Below, one piece after another: positions 1-9,660 of a DNA stretch of 64,000 nucleotides. Position 1 is the stretch's first letter. Every line of letters begins with the position of its first letter. The stretch covers positions 63,071,184 through 63,135,183 of the forward strand of contig CM043942.1 in NCBI GenBank assembly GCA_014529385.2, read 5' to 3'. Below the pieces are notes generated by a model that had not been told where the DNA came from, did not search any database, and saw only the letters and a program-made list of their open reading frames with translations. Origin of the DNA: Adiantum capillus-veneris. Lineage: Eukaryota > Streptophyta > Polypodiopsida > Polypodiales > Pteridaceae. Made by a program: the position numbers and the translations under genes.

Positions 1-1145
1 GTCACTCTGTCACCCAACTGGGTCCACTGAGATGCTTGTCGATGGAAAGCAAACTTATGGCGCCTCTCCTTTGTGCTGACGAGCTCTTGGCGAGCCTGCT
101 GTGACTGCTCTTCCAACCAATACTGTTTGGATGCTGCTCCTGCATCCTCTGCCAGGAAGCAACGCCCTGTCGGAGATGCTCCTCCTCCTCTCTTGCTGCA
201 GCCAGGTGAGCCGAAGACTCTTGAAGAAAGAAACGACTAAGCTGAGCAAGTCCTGAGGCCACTCTGTTAGCAGGAGAATCCTGCATGTCTAAGCTCTGTG
301 TCCAAAGAGCCTCCACTCGCTCTCTGAGCGCTGAGTTCATCAAGACTCTCTCAGGGATGCGTAGCATCGTGCTCCCCCTCCTTTGCCTATCAGTCACTGT
401 AAGGATCACTGGTGCATGGTCCGAAAAGGAAGTCCCTACCAGAATGCCAACTGTCCCACCCAAGTCACATAAGTGGTCACTAGTGTAGAAGCGATCTATC
501 CGAGATAGATTCACTCCTCCCACTTTGCGGTCGAACGAGAGAAGGCAAGGCTGTCTGGGAGCCTCACAGAGCTAGAATGCTGCCACACATTTGAAACCCG
601 CAATCATACAAAACCTCTCCAAAGCTGCCAACTCAACTCCATGCACAGTAGTATGGCTGCCACCAATCCTGTCAGAGGGTTCCTCCAACATGCTGAAGTC
701 ACCCCCTATGCACCATTGCTCTGCCTACGGCAGAGACTCAACAATCTGAGACCAAAACTCTGCACATGCACTCGCCACATTTGGCGCATAGATGTTCAGG
801 AAGCCCACGAGACAACCTTGAACCTGCATAGTGATCCACTGAGCCCTGCCTGGCACAATAATCCCTCTGCCCACAATGGCATGCTGCAAAGAATCCACAA
901 TAGTCATACATACCCCACCCTGGATGCCTCCAGGTGCAAATGCAGGTGACCAAAGTCCCATATCGTCCACACAAAAGTTGACCACAACGTCTAATGCGGC
1001 TCTCACACAGATGATGCTCCTGTAGCATAAGAAGGTCAATCTCTCCTCCCACAAGACATCGCTGGAGCTCCTGACGAAGCCGGCCCCTCTGACGTTGAAA
1101 CTGGGGCCCATCTAATCCCTGTACATTCCATGAGACTATCCTCAT
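1..1145 (-). pseudogene. LINE ORF2 N-terminus: APE-type endonuclease, frameshifted
   Basis: Translation starts at an ATG at 1145 with MRIVSWNVQGL and reaches LMLQEHHL, the first two active-site blocks (Asn, Glu) of the LINE apurinic-like endonuclease, which nicks target DNA to prime reverse transcription. The reading then shifts frame near 950, where GFLNIYAPN continues in another frame. It ends with SRIDRFYTSD and SDHAPVILTV (about 500-390), the last two catalytic blocks including the SDH histidine. The RT-proximal linker runs off the window. At least one frameshift breaks the gene, so it is a pseudogene. Family assignment is secure because four catalytic blocks occur in the right order. Confidence 0.8.
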
Positions 1146-2960
1146 GGGGAGCGAGAGAGAATTGATGCTGCCGCAGCAGCTAACCGTGCTATCTTCGAGG
1201 CAAGCTTGGATGGGGAGTAATCCGCATCCGAGCGTCCTCGAGATAGGCGTGATTTAAGTCTAGCCCAAGCCCAAGTAGACCGAGCCGTGCGTAAAGCAAC
1301 CTCCTCTGTCCAGGAGTCCTCATGTATGTGTACATAGCATGGCGGGTTCTGCGTGTCAGCAAAAAAGTAAACCACAATGTGTCTACATCCTGCTGCGTCT
1401 GGAGGTGTCACAACAAACTTGGCCAATGGCCAAAGAGTTTGTAGCAAGTCTATAACCCCTCGTGTGATGAGAGAACTCTAGGGCCTGTGTCTGCAGCCAC
1501 TCCAACACTGAGTCTATAGTCCACTCAGCCTGGTCCTTGCCGCATAGGGGAAAAGAGAAGCCAACTGATGAGTCCAAGGCCTCTATCCCCCTAGTTGCAA
1601 GGAACATCACATGAACTCTGAAGCAGGCTCCCTCAAGGTCTGGTGAGGGTTGGCGAGAAACCGTGTAAAGTCGTAGGCAAAGAAATCTCAACGATGACAA
1701 ATGTCGAAGCTCGTCAGACCACGAGGAACTGCTGCAAAGGGAGATGTCTGTACCAGAAGAGGGGGTTGCAAGAAAGGTTGTCCCTCTTGCCAAGCGACTC
1801 GTGGCAAAGGCGTTGCCAAGAGATCTCCTAGTAGCCCAGGAGGGTTGCGGGATTGGAGCGGGAGGAGGTGAGGGAGCAGGGGGAGAAGGGGGAGAGGGAG
1901 GGCGAGATGGAGAGGCAGAGGGAGAAGGATGAGGGGGCGAGGCGGAAGATGGGGGGAACTCGATGGGGGGATGTTGAAGGTGAGGCTGAGCTGGAGGCTC
2001 GAGCATGGACCTCGTCCTGCTGTAGAGGATCGAAATGGTTCCCTGTGGGAACCCACTGCTGCTGGGGCAGGAGCCTGAGGACCACTCTGAGTGCCAGGCT
2101 GGCGTGGTGGCCTCTGCCGACGTCGACCAAGAACCTTTTGCCAGCCCTCCTTCGCTTGAGCCCTAGGCTCGGAGGGTGGCTCTGTCTGCGTAGTCTGTGG
2201 CTCTGTCTGTTGCTGCTGGCCAGCCCTTGAGGGCTGGGGCTGGTGGGCCTATGGAGTAGGTTGGGGTCTCCTCCGTGGACAGGCCTTCGCAAGATGGCCC
2301 ATTTGTTGACAAATGAATCAATGATTCGGGAGGCCCGAATACTCCACGCTCTGTCTGAACCAACCCCCTCTCACCCGAGGAAGTAGTATGACCTTCGGGA
2401 GAGTGTGGGTGTCCCTAACCAGAACTCGTACTGAGGGAATGCCGGCCACCTTGGCAACTACTGAGGCTGCCGTGTGAGGTGTCTCCAGGACAGTCCCAAT
2501 CTCTGAGCCCATCCTGGACAAAAGTGGTAGGTACTCTCTCCTCAAACCAGGAAAGCAGACGGAGATGGGAAGGTCTGCCTCCTCTACCAGAACATCCAAA
2601 GCTGGGTCAAAACCGTGTCTCCACTGTCGAAAGTGGGCTCGAACTGCTCGGATGGTCAGGGGGCTCATCGCGATGACCTTGGACGCCATCTCGGAGGTCT
2701 CAAACTCTATCTGATAGTAGCCACGTCCGAGGAACTAAACGTCCAAGATCTTGCCCACCTCTGTAAGAAGGCGGGCCTGGAGAAGGTCACACAGCTCTCC
2801 TTTGCTGGGTCTGATGTGGAGAATCTTGCAGATGACGGAAGTCGCCTGCAGGCGTTCCACCTCTGCGGCTAGGCTCGCTTGCTCTGTCGGAGTGAGAGCA
2901 AGTCGAATGGTGGGCTCAGCGGGGTCGGGCGAGGGGACTTCATCAGAGTCCCTCTGTGGC
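1146..2960 (-). pseudogene. L1-type LINE ORF1 (DUF4283-like domain plus CCHC knuckle), broken
   Basis: Minus-strand reading gives a DUF4283-like segment (about 2940-2400: ERLQATSVICKILH, then FPGLRREYLPLL, then ILLPRVRGGWF). It is followed by a zinc knuckle at about 2330-2270 and a Pro/Ser-rich C-terminal part (about 2240-1400). ORF1 proteins of this type bind the LINE RNA. An in-frame TAG at about 2740 splits the DUF4283 region. A TGA sits exactly where the first Cys of the knuckle should be (stop-F-I-C, then QQMGHLAKAC), so the C-x2-C-x4-H-x4-C motif is lost through one base. Low-complexity proline repeats on this strand produce many spurious overlapping frames, which I ignored. Confidence 0.75.
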
Positions 2961-3335
2961 GGAGCTTGAGCCTCCTTGTGTGTCTGCTGCTGTGGTGGTG
3001 GAGGAGTGGATAAAGTAATTTCTCTGCAAAAAGACCCTGACTAGCACTATCAAGAAACCTGCACTGCCAGAGCCAATCGAAAGAAACCTTCGGGGAGAGT
3101 ACGGCAGAGAATGAAATGGGGGGGGGGCAACGTGGGGCAGGCTGGAAGCGGCAGTGGGTGAGGGCAGCGAGGGCTGTGGGCGGGCGCAAATGGCGAGGTT
3201 GGCGACATGGAGGGGCAGCGCAAGGGGAAGGCGGGGGGGGGGGGGCAGCAGGGAATGCTGGCAGCGCTAGGGCGGGGGGAGGGAGCTAGCGATGGCGAGA
3301 GTGCGGGGCAACAGGTGCAGGTGAGGGGAGCGTGC

Positions 3336-3492
3336 TTTGAACCCATAGAAAGTATTACAAACTTTAACTCATAAACAATCAAAATAGAGCTGATAATGGC
3401 TAACAGGGAGCTCGTCCAAGTCATAAGCAACTTGAAGAGACTGTCTAAGAGATATCTTGAAGAAAGAAACATATTTCACTTGAATCTGCTTT
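3336..3492 (-). mobile_element. LINE-B 3' region fragment
   Basis: This 157-bp stretch closely matches the LINE-B 3' region at 19765-19912. Shared landmarks include 'caaaatagagct', 'catccaagtcata' and a terminal 'atctgct'. The terminal hairpin and T-run present in the other copies are missing here. With the fragment at 8051-8790 it probably forms the two sides of one LINE-B copy into which the gypsy element inserted. Confidence 0.7.
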
Positions 3493-3498
3493 CAGGAG

Positions 3499-3828
3499 TT
3501 GATGAGTCATGCGAAGCGGGGCTTTGCCATTCACTCTGGCAGTCTGACCTACCCCACAGATGAGGCCATGACACAACGAGCCGAACAGACTTTTGGGAAT
3601 GAAAATAGAAAGAAAAAGTGCAACCCAGAGAAAAAGGATGCACGACCCAAGCTTACTCCTGAGGAGAGAGCTCGCTTCATCAGAGAGGGGAAGTGCTTTG
3701 GATGTGGGGAACATGGACATATCTTCGTGAAGTGCCCTAAAAAGGCACAGAAAGAACAGAATGATAAAGACGACGACAGGCCCCAGAGTTCGAGAGCAGC
3801 TGAGGAACGTGGCAGAAAAGGCAGATAG
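3499..3828 (+). pseudogene. gypsy gag C-terminus with CCHC zinc knuckle
   Basis: The frame is open for 109 codons and carries CFGCGEHGHIFVKC, a perfect C-x2-C-x4-H-x4-C nucleocapsid knuckle, preceded by a Lys-rich stretch and LTPEERARFIREGKC, typical of plant gypsy gag. The capsid part is missing upstream. Downstream (3840-4330) only scraps of the aspartic protease remain, such as IPWYHKNYAVVDY near 4128-4166, with several stops. The ATG at 3499 is therefore not a true start, only the first Met after the truncation point. Confidence 0.75.
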
Positions 3829-4332
3829 AAAAACAGACTGGTACCACATGGCGTGGGACCTGCATCGAATCTAATGAATGAAAGTACAAACTTTGCCGCT
3901 TTTGGGGCAAAGTGAAGGATCAGGAAGCTCTTTTGAAGGAGCCAAGGCCAACCTCTTTTCACTTGGAATTGGCGGTTCGATTTGGAAATTACGCCCGACA
4001 GACTGACGCCACAAGCGGAGGTAGTTCGATTGGCACCCAGATGGGATGTTGCCATTACACCGAGCATTGGCAAACTTTGTTTGTAATGACAGGGGTGTTC
4101 AGGGCACGCGAGTGACGTTCTACTCAGGATCCCTTGGTACCACAAGAACTATGCCGTGGTTGACTACCGGGCCGAGAAAGCGACTTTGATAAATGAAGGG
4201 CTTTGAGATTGTACTTGATGAACTTCAGTTTCTTACTCATTCTTTTGGGAGAGAACTGAGCGATGGATAAAGGTTGAATATGTTTTGACCTGATCAAAAG
4301 AACGCCAAGATTTTTCTCCACACTCATGCCGA

Positions 4333-5557
4333 TTGCTTTTCAGAGGACCTGAAGATCAAACCATTGATCTCATACCTGGAAGCACGCCACCGAACCGGCC
4401 ACCTTACCGTGTGAGCCGAGTACAGAATGAAATAATTATGAACCCAGTGAAAGACCTCTTGGAAAAGGGTCTTGTCCAGCATAGTACATCACCTTATTGC
4501 TCTCCACTGTTGTTGGATTTAAAGAAAGACGGATCTTGGAGAATGTATTGATTATAGAGCTCTCAACAAAATCAGCATCAAGAACAAATTTCCGATTCCT
4601 AGGATCGATGATATACTCGACAGGTTACAGGGATCCTCGTGCTTTAGCAGGATTGATCTGAAGAGTGGATATCATCAGATGCGAATCGCGACGGGAGACG
4701 TCTACAAGACAACCTTTCGGACTACTTTTGGATTATTTGAGTTTTTTTGGTGATGCCTTTTGGCTTAACCAATGCTCCTGTGACATTTAACCGGATGATG
4801 GATGGGATTTTTTCAGAGTACAGGCTATTGGTTGGCACTTTCTTTGATGATATCATTGGTTTCTCCAAGAATGAAGCAGAACACAGAGATCATATGCTTC
4901 AGAGATACATTTTTTTTGGGACACTTCGTCTCAGCAACAGGAGTGCAAATGGATCCGGCTAAGATAGACACTATTCGTGATTGGCCCGATTTGAAGAATG
5001 TCCATGAAGTTGAAAGATTCTTGGGACTGTGTTCGTACTACAGACGGTTCATTCGAAAGTTTACAGAGGTTGCTTCCCCTTTGTATATCTTGATATAGAA
5101 AGGAGTCCCTTTCTTGTGGGGATCCACAGAGGTGACTGCCTTCCAGACATTGAAAGAGAAATTGACTACAGGACCAGATTTGACTTTGCCGGACTTGCAA
5201 AAGTCATTTGAAGTATTTTGTGATGCTTATGGTCGTAGTCTAGGTGCGGTCTTGATGCAAGAAGGCCATGTCATTGCTTACGAGAGCCGATTGTGTTCTA
5301 GGCTGGAGATGACAGCACAGATATATGAGAAAGAGCTTTTGGCAGTTATCCATGCTCTTACTCAGTGGCGGCATTACCTACTCGGAGCGGATTTTACTGT
5401 CTTTACAGACCATCAGAGTTTGCGCTACTTCTTGTCACAGAAGCAGCTTTCGGAAAAGCAAATGCGGTGGGCGAACATCTTGTCACAGTTCCACTTCCAG
5501 ATTGTCCATGTTCAGGGACAAAAGAATGTGGTGGTAGATGCTTTGTCTCGGAAGCCG
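4333..5557 (+). pseudogene. gypsy reverse transcriptase and RNase H, frameshifted
   Basis: RT fingers begin near 4342 (PPNRPPYRVS, then KGLVQHSTSPYCSPLLL). A one-base indel at about 4549 shifts frame within the WRM-IDYRALN block. [12 protein letters not shown] (motif A) follows, then MPFGLTNAP (motif B) near 4753 and FFDDI (motif C, the YxDD position) near 4844. RNase H runs from about 5205 (FEVFCDAYGRSLGAVL) through a TDHQSLRYFL block to DALSRK at about 5556. At least two frameshifts and a TAG near 5096 disable the enzyme. In an active element it would copy the genomic RNA into cDNA. Confidence 0.85.
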
Positions 5558-5779
5558 TTGGTTCTGGCTATTTCCGCAATACATCATAGGAGCTTCGAGG
5601 ATATGGTCGATCAGTATGCCACAGATACAGATTTTGCAGATATTTTCACACAGATACGGGATGGGGAGACAGTAGCTGGACTCCCTTCAGGAAGGCTACT
5701 TGATGAGAAAGACTATGTTGTGCGTTACACAGCCGTTGCGGGAAAGGTTATGACTGAATACCACTATCCACCTTTTACG

Positions 5780-6343
5780 GGTCACCGGGCATTGCTACCA
5801 CCATGAAGGGGTAGAGAGATACTTCTTTTGGCTGAGACTCAAAAAGGATGTGGAAGAGTTTGTGCGCAGTATGCCAGAAGGTCAAGTTTGACAGGCATAA
5901 GGCACAGGAGTTGTTACAGCCTTTACCCATACCCACCCGCCCCTGGGAAAATATTGAAATGCATTTCATTTTTGATCTCCCAAGAACACAGAATGATCAC
6001 GATGATTTTCCGATGAGATGGCACGTCTGAGACGATTGTCTCCGATAGAGACCCCAGATTTATGAGTTTGTTTTGGAAGGCAATTTGGGAGAACATTGGT
6101 ACGTGGTTGCAGTTCTCGTCATCGTTCCACTTGCAGACTGACGGGCAATCTGAGATTGCCAAATCAGTGGTTTTAGATTTATTGAAGTCTTGTATCTCGG
6201 ATCAGAAGACTCAATGGGAAAAGAACTTACCTTTGGTGGAATTTGCCTACAATAACAAGATACACTCTTCGACGGGGAAGACGCCATTTGAGATTGTTGA
6301 AAGTGCTGCGAAGGTTCCATCCTTCCTGAGCACGAAAGATTAG
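5780..6343 (+). pseudogene. gypsy integrase, internally deleted
   Basis: After a frameshift near 5840 the zinc-binding end is recognisable as CAVCQKVKFDRHK (about 5860-5900), followed by LPIPTRPWENI, which opens the catalytic core. The central part of the core is lost around 6010-6060. The distal core resumes as FHLQTDGQSEI and LVEFAYNN up to about 6330. The arrangement is typical of chromovirus integrases, but with part of the core missing it cannot be functional. Confidence 0.75.
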
Positions 6344-6369
6344 ATATTTGAAGCGGATGAATATTCGCG

Positions 6370-6912
6370 AGATTTGGATACAGCTTTTGCCAAGGTTCGC
6401 GAGACTTTGCAAAAGTCTCAAGAACGACAGGAAAAGGCAGCAGATCGCCATCGTTGCGACTTGAAATTGAAAGAGGATGATTGGGTGCTCTTACGCTTTG
6501 AGAAGGCACGCCTAAGAAAGAAAAAGGGAAAGGAGAGGCTTTTTTCCAAAGCTTAGTATGCGATACTACGGACCTTTCCAGATTAGTGAAAAGATAAATG
6601 ATGTCTCCTTCCGATTGAAACTGCCAGATACTTGGAGGATTCACAATGCATTGCATGTGAGTCTCTTGAAACCTGTTAAGGGTGATATGCCTGATGATGG
6701 GGAGCCTGATGAGCAACCCGCAGTGGAAGAAAACGAGTAGACCCTTGGTCCTGAACAGATTTTGGCACATACGGATACGAAGAAAGGTAAAGTTCAAAGG
6801 CGGTTCTTGGTTAAGTTCAAGAACTTTCTTGCATTTGATGCGAAGTGGATGGAGGAGGACCTAGCAGATACTCCTCCGATTGTGAAACTTAACCTCGATG
6901 TTTTGGTTTAGC
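6370..6912 (+). pseudogene. integrase C-terminus and chromodomain-like segment
   Basis: The GPF block is seen as [11 protein letters not shown] (from 6564), followed by ALHVSLLKP at about 6646-6672. After a TAG at 6738-6740 the same frame resumes with EQILAHTD and FLVKFKNF, an aromatic-rich beta structure, then WMEEDL, and ends at a TAG at 6910-6912. This matches the chromodomain of chromoviruses, which in related elements directs integration by binding modified histones. At least one stop interrupts it. The chromodomain call rests on spacing and on the VKFKNF/WMEE blocks. Confidence 0.65.
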
Positions 6913-7488
6913 ATAGTCTACTCCCAAAAGGAACCCAGAAATTCAGCTTGGCCAAAGATCTGGTGCAGTGGGATGAACAAGAGGGGAGTTACTCTGCTCC
7001 TTTGTCAACAGATGCCTTGATTTTGATACTAAAGTCATTGATGTCTCTTTGAGCTTCAGGGATACTGAGAGCTGACAGTAATCTGCTGGATGACTTTATG
7101 AAATGGAATTCTTGATAATGATACTGATTTGTTCTTGACTTCTTTTGAGTGCAGGAACTGATAGACGAAATGACTGCAGCATTTTGGTCTTATTGATCTC
7201 GAATAGACATGGTTGCAATAGGGGTTAGTCAATCGGACATCGATGAGGTCCCGATTGGACCTAGATATGATTGCTAGCTACATTGCCGATAAATCATGGT
7301 CTAAGATCCGAACGAATGTTGAATGTCATGTGATGTCCTGTGATGTGACTGTCGATTTTGTACATGTGCTAGAAGTGTGTTCCTAGTACGTAGGTACTAA
7401 CAGTCAGCGTCTGCTAAGACGGTTTATGGCTTTTGTCGGTTTTGTAGGCGTAATCGCGGTCGATTACAATGCTTTCAAGAGGGGGGTA

Positions 7489-8050
7489 TGTCACAAAGTG
7501 ATGAACAACAGAAACCCTAAAATTCTTGCAAACCCTAATTTTTGCCAAAAACCTTAATTTCCAGAAATCACGGAGGGTTAAATTTTTTTAAAAAATAAAA
7601 AATAAAAAATTATATATATATATATATATATATTATAATGAGCGACGTAAATCCTAGCTTTTTGCTATGCAAGGATTTTGGATGAGAGAGAGTTGAATTG
7701 CTTTATTTTAACTCTCATTGAGAGAGAGAGAGAGAATTTGCTTTTGCTTTCAAGCTTTTGGGGCTCTGCTTTTGGGCATCCCTTGTAACCTTTAAATTAG
7801 TGGTGAGGCCTCACTTCTCAAAGCATCTGGACGCAGAGTCTGAGAGTGAATCCCGACCCACTCTCTTGTACTTTGAACTGATTAATATAAAAAGAAATAC
7901 CGAAAGGGGTGCCAGTCTTTGGGGCCAATATCTCTAGGCACGGTACTCCGCCGGGCTAGTGCAAATCTATTGTGATCTGTGAATTGTTTGAAGTGGCTAT
8001 TTGTTGGTGTCGCGATTGATTCTTGACTTGGAGTGTCCAAGTCTGTTACA
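7489..8050 (+). repeat. 3' LTR of the chromovirus
   Basis: The LTR starts TGTCACAAAG just after a G-rich polypurine tract (7479-7486) and ends TGTTACA where LINE-B sequence resumes, giving about 562 bp with TGT...ACA ends. It contains a (TA)n tract at about 7611-7634 and short GA runs. A second LTR of the same family starts at 36953 after an almost identical polypurine tract, which confirms the left boundary. The stretch 6913-7488 is untranslated gypsy sequence with no gene. Confidence 0.75.
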
Positions 8051-8790
8051 CAGAGCTTACCCATCGCAAGCAATCGCAAGCCTTTTTTGTGAGAGGAAGT
8101 GTGCTCCAGAATCAGAGACATGAAATCCCAAAGATGAGGAGGTGGCCAATGCAACAACAACAGGAAAAATTGCATGTATGCAACCAAAATAGACTACACT
8201 ATTCTGAGTCTTACATGGAGCGGCGAGGTAGACAATTTCCAATAATGCAATTTAGAACTCAGTTTATTCTCAACCCATTGCAACAACTTCGCATTGTTAA
8301 CCAACCAAGCCAACGGATAACCAAGATGCCTTACAATTTGATCAGGCTTCACTATCTCCCCTGGCCATAACATAGTATGCCAATCCATTAGATGCAACGG
8401 CAACAATTTCTATTTTCGGAAATTCACTTGCAGACCTGCAGCCATCCCATAAATATGTAGTGCTTCCATAACACAGCGAACATCCTTAGGTTGATTCCTG
8501 GGCCAAAACATGGAGTCATCCGCACACGCTTACGCCACAAAATGATGCGGTTAAGGAGTCTAGATACAACAATAGAGGATGTGTAGCAATAGCATACAAT
8601 ATGGCACTCAAAGGGCATCCTTGCCTGACTTGCCTGACTGATCGACCAAGATCCCATAACCGAGTCAGCTCACCGTCCAGAATTCCGGTATATTGATTGT
8701 TTTCATAAAGAAAATAGACTACCTGACGCATCCTGGGCCCAAAGCCCAAAGCTGTCATGATCTGAGCAATGAAGTCCCAATGAACAGTGT
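8051..8790 (-). mobile_element. LINE-B fragment: RT palm to thumb, 5'-truncated
   Basis: Minus-strand reading starts abruptly at DTVHWDFIAQ (8790), inside RT motif A, directly after a (CA)n tract. It continues through RQGCPLSAILYA and ATHPLLLYLD to KKGLRLLAMGKLC (about 8080), with several frameshifts and a duplicated VRQ. The YxDD block is badly decayed. It is closely related to the copies at 14255-19131 and 19707-22050. Its low-coordinate side is cut by the gypsy LTR. Confidence 0.8.
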
Positions 8791-8809
8791 CACACACACA
8801 CACACACAC
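8791..8809. repeat. (CA)n microsatellite at LINE-B junction
   Basis: Nineteen bases of alternating CA separate the 5'-truncated LINE-B fragment (8051-8790) from the T-run that marks the 3' end of the next minus-strand LINE-B copy (from 8810). Confidence 0.9.
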
Positions 8810-8842
8810 TTTTTTGTAAATCGATTTGATTAATTTACTAGT

Positions 8843-8868
8843 GGGAAACCTCAAAGTGAGGAAAACCC
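8843..8868 (-). other. LINE-B 3' UTR hairpin element
   Basis: In element sense the sequence forms GGG/CCC and CCTC/GAGG stems separated by a T-rich internal loop, close to the 3' terminus. The same 26-nt arrangement recurs at 19742-19767 and 22095-22120. It may be the RNA feature recognised by the LINE reverse transcriptase, as known for stringent-type LINEs. The copies are nearly identical, so there is no covariation support. Confidence 0.5.
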
Positions 8869-9071
8869 AGTGAAAGGGTCATATACAAGGGGAAAAGCAC
8901 AGAACTACTCAGTTGTAGAAAGTAGCTAAAAACAGTCATATGAAAGCTGATGCATCTCTGAGGTGATATCACCAACTTCCAAAGCAAACCGTAACGATTG
9001 TCTAAGAGAAAGCTTGAAGAGAGGGAATGGTTCTGCATGAGTACGATGGAACATGTAAGCATTACGCTGAC

Positions 9072-9298
9072 TGTTACCATATACATGTGGTAGTGATGTG
9101 TGTGAACACACTAGGACCGCCGGGGCATTTTTTCCCTCTTTAGGAGGTTTTTTCCCCCGTGCATTGTATATACGCCCATCACTCTAGGGCTATCTATCTT
9201 TCCATTGCACACTAAGTAAAACACTCTCTATTGTGTGCTTTGAGCTTCCTTCGTCTTCTCCAAGCTGTGTGTGTTTCTCTGCAACCCTAATTCCAACA
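9072..9298 (+). repeat. copia 5' LTR
   Basis: 227 bp, starting TGTTACC and ending CCAACA. It carries a likely TATA motif (TGTATATA, about 9166-9173). It is identical by eye to the 3' LTR at 14023-14249. Confidence 0.97.
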
Positions 9299-9300
9299 AT

Positions 9301-9318
9301 TGGTATCAGAGCAGGTCA
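9301..9318 (+). promoter_or_regulatory. copia primer binding site (tRNA-iMet type)
   Basis: TGGTATCAGAGC starts two bases after the LTR and is complementary to the 3' end of plant initiator methionine tRNA, the usual primer for copia minus-strand synthesis. 9319-9660 is the untranslated leader. Confidence 0.9.
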
Positions 9319-9660
9319 CGTCCTCCCGGGCTTAGTCGCCAGCTGCTCCAGCACACGCCTGCTCACTTTCTCCGATTTCAGTGAGCTTTGGCAAGCGTTC
9401 GCAGGTCGACAAATATTTTGGGTGAGCTCGAAGAGCTCGGTCTGCTCAGAATTTTGATTTGGGCTCATTTCGGCCTCCGTTTCCATTACGGGCAGTACTG
9501 CACAGGCTATTTCGTCATTTTGTGCAGATTTTCTGTCAGTGCCGTTTTCTGCATAACAGGTGCCTTATAGTCTTCTACGGTTTGTGCTATATAGCACAAG
9601 TTGTTCCCGCTCCATTTCTCCTATTTTCGGGCAGTTTTCACATCAGGTGCAGCATTTACC

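Larger units (their letters stand above)
1..3335 (-). mobile_element. L1-type LINE, 5' half, degenerate
   Basis: Reading on the minus strand from about 3335 downwards, a GC-rich leader is followed by an ORF1 with a DUF4283-like domain and zinc knuckle (about 2960-1146) and then by an APE endonuclease (1145 to the window edge). Reverse transcriptase would lie beyond position 1. This order is that of plant L1-type LINEs. The leader at about 3100-3335 contains runs of 10 or more G on the + strand and no long open frame. The 5' boundary is set only by the point where an unrelated LINE tail begins, so it is approximate. Several stops and frameshifts make the copy non-coding. Confidence 0.8.
3493..8050 (+). 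mobile_element. Ty3-gypsy chromovirus, 5'-truncated and decayed
   Basis: The domain order is gag zinc knuckle, protease remnant, reverse transcriptase, RNase H, integrase and chromodomain, followed by a 3' LTR. RT upstream of integrase places it in Ty3-gypsy, and the C-terminal chromodomain-like segment places it among chromoviruses. The 5' LTR, primer binding site and gag N-terminus are absent: the sequence changes abruptly from LINE-B to gag at about 3493. Left and right flanks are both LINE-B in the same orientation, so the element inserted into a LINE-B copy. One later deletion could have removed about 1 kb of LINE plus the element's 5' end. Confidence 0.85.

Noticed and set aside
9601-9660. 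Met at 9601 as copia gag start
   Set aside because: The preceding residues belong to the untranslated leader. The conserved gag N-terminus begins at 9661.
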